DNA of 6,254 nt from Bacteroidaceae bacterium (GTDB lineage: Bacteria; Bacteroidota; Bacteroidia; Bacteroidales; Bacteroidaceae): assembly GCA_028709135.1 (NCBI GenBank), contig JAQVXN010000119.1, forward strand, positions 1-6,254. Reading direction: 5' to 3'. Below, one piece after another: positions 5,851-6,254 of this stretch. The notes under the pieces were generated by a model that was given only the letters and a program-made list of their open reading frames with translations, was not told where the DNA came from and did no database searches. The position numbers and the translations under genes were made by a program. The first letter of the stretch is position 1, and every line of letters starts with the position of its first letter.

Positions 5851-6254
5851 TTACCTTTCTCTTTCTACTAACTTTTGTAAATACTGACCATATTCATTTT
5901 TACACATAGGCTCAGCTATTTCAAGTAATTGATCATTACTAATCCATTTATTTCTCCATGCAATCTCTTCCAAACAAGAAACTTTAAGTCCCTGTCGTTT
6001 CTCCAACACCTCAATAAATGTTGATGCTTCGGAAAGAGAATCGTGAGTACCTGTATCGAGCCAAGCAAAACCACGTCCAAATACTTGAACTTTAAGTTCT
6101 TCATCATTTAAGAACTGCTGATTTACAGTTGTGATTTCTAATTCACCCCTTGCAGATGGTTTAATGTTTTTAGCAACATCAACTACCTTATTGGGATAAA
6201 AATATAAACCAACTACTGCATAATTTGATTTTGGATTAGCTGGCTTCTCTTCGA
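5851..6254 (-). CDS. rfbA: Glucose-1-phosphate thymidylyltransferase (RmlA), C-terminal part (5' end outside window)
   Basis: This is the first enzyme of dTDP-L-rhamnose synthesis, joining glucose-1-phosphate and dTTP to give dTDP-glucose and pyrophosphate. The last 133 residues of about 290 are present, starting EEKPANPKSNYAVVGLYFY and ending YGQYLQKLVERER, with TAA at 5851-5853. The key stretches are EKPxxPKSNYAVVGLYFY (sugar-phosphate side), ARGELEITTVN, and GRGFAWLDTGTHDSLSEAS. Most RmlA proteins have Asp in the position of the second Thr of EITTVN, where it helps bind Mg2+. Here it is Thr, and as I recall the E. coli RffH paralogue has Ser there (EITSIN), so this looks like an RffH-type enzyme and not a dead one. 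The N-terminal nucleotide-binding GGxGTRL loop and the operon promoter would be to the right of the window. The gene is 7 bases from rfbB. Confidence 0.95.
   Translation of the reverse strand, partial: EEKPANPKSNYAVVGLYFYPNKVVDVAKNIKPSARGELEITTVNQQFLNDEELKVQVFGRGFAWLDTGTHDSLSEASTFIEVLEKRQGLKVSCLEEIAWRNKWISNDQLLEIAEPMCKNEYGQYLQKLVERER

Noticed and set aside
5916..6107. Minus-strand frame of 63 codons
   Set aside because: It is out of frame within rfbA, whose real frame shows GRGFAWLDTGTHDSL over the same bases.
1..6254. CRISPR array, tRNA, rRNA, riboswitch or defence/toxin system
   Set aside because: I saw no regularly spaced repeats, no recognisable structured RNA and no protein motifs of such systems; all intact genes are glycan genes.

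Overview
The window is one end of a bacterial surface-polysaccharide (O-antigen or capsule type) gene cluster. Every recognisable sugar gene lies on the minus strand, so the operon reads from right to left. The DNA is AT-rich. The Shine-Dalgarno sequences are weak, and the RmlA and RmlC proteins resemble those I associate with Bacteroidales (Bacteroides, Prevotella and relatives). That placement is an inference from protein style and composition, not something the window proves; a low-GC Firmicute remains possible.

Reading in the direction of transcription, the right edge (5851-6254) holds the C-terminal 133 residues of glucose-1-phosphate thymidylyltransferase (rfbA/rmlA). It is followed, with only a few bases between genes or with short overlaps, by rfbB (4770-5843), rfbC (4191-4763) and rfbD (3326-4198). 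Together these four make dTDP-L-rhamnose from glucose-1-phosphate and dTTP. After a 73-base gap comes a Wzx-type flippase (1810-3252), which would move lipid-linked repeat units across the inner membrane. The next part is damaged. A short scrap of an IS transposase (about 1700-1759) abuts the last ~105 codons of a polysaccharide pyruvyl transferase (1393-1710). That remnant has no N-terminal part and a probable one-base slip in an A run near its end. The last sugar gene is an intact WbsX-like (GH99-like) protein (294-1400).

The left end (1-188) is the tail of an IS3-like insertion sequence on the plus strand: a transposase C-terminus, a perfect 18-bp hairpin covering its stop codon, and a likely terminal inverted repeat. 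Bases 189-293 hold no gene that I can support.

The cell would make dTDP-rhamnose, use it in a repeat unit built by glycosyltransferases mostly outside the window, and flip the unit with Wzx. The pyruvyl transferase has been lost, so the glycan has probably lost a pyruvate ketal that its ancestor carried. I see no undescribed system here. The interest is in the mosaic, IS-scarred tail of the cluster (1-1810).
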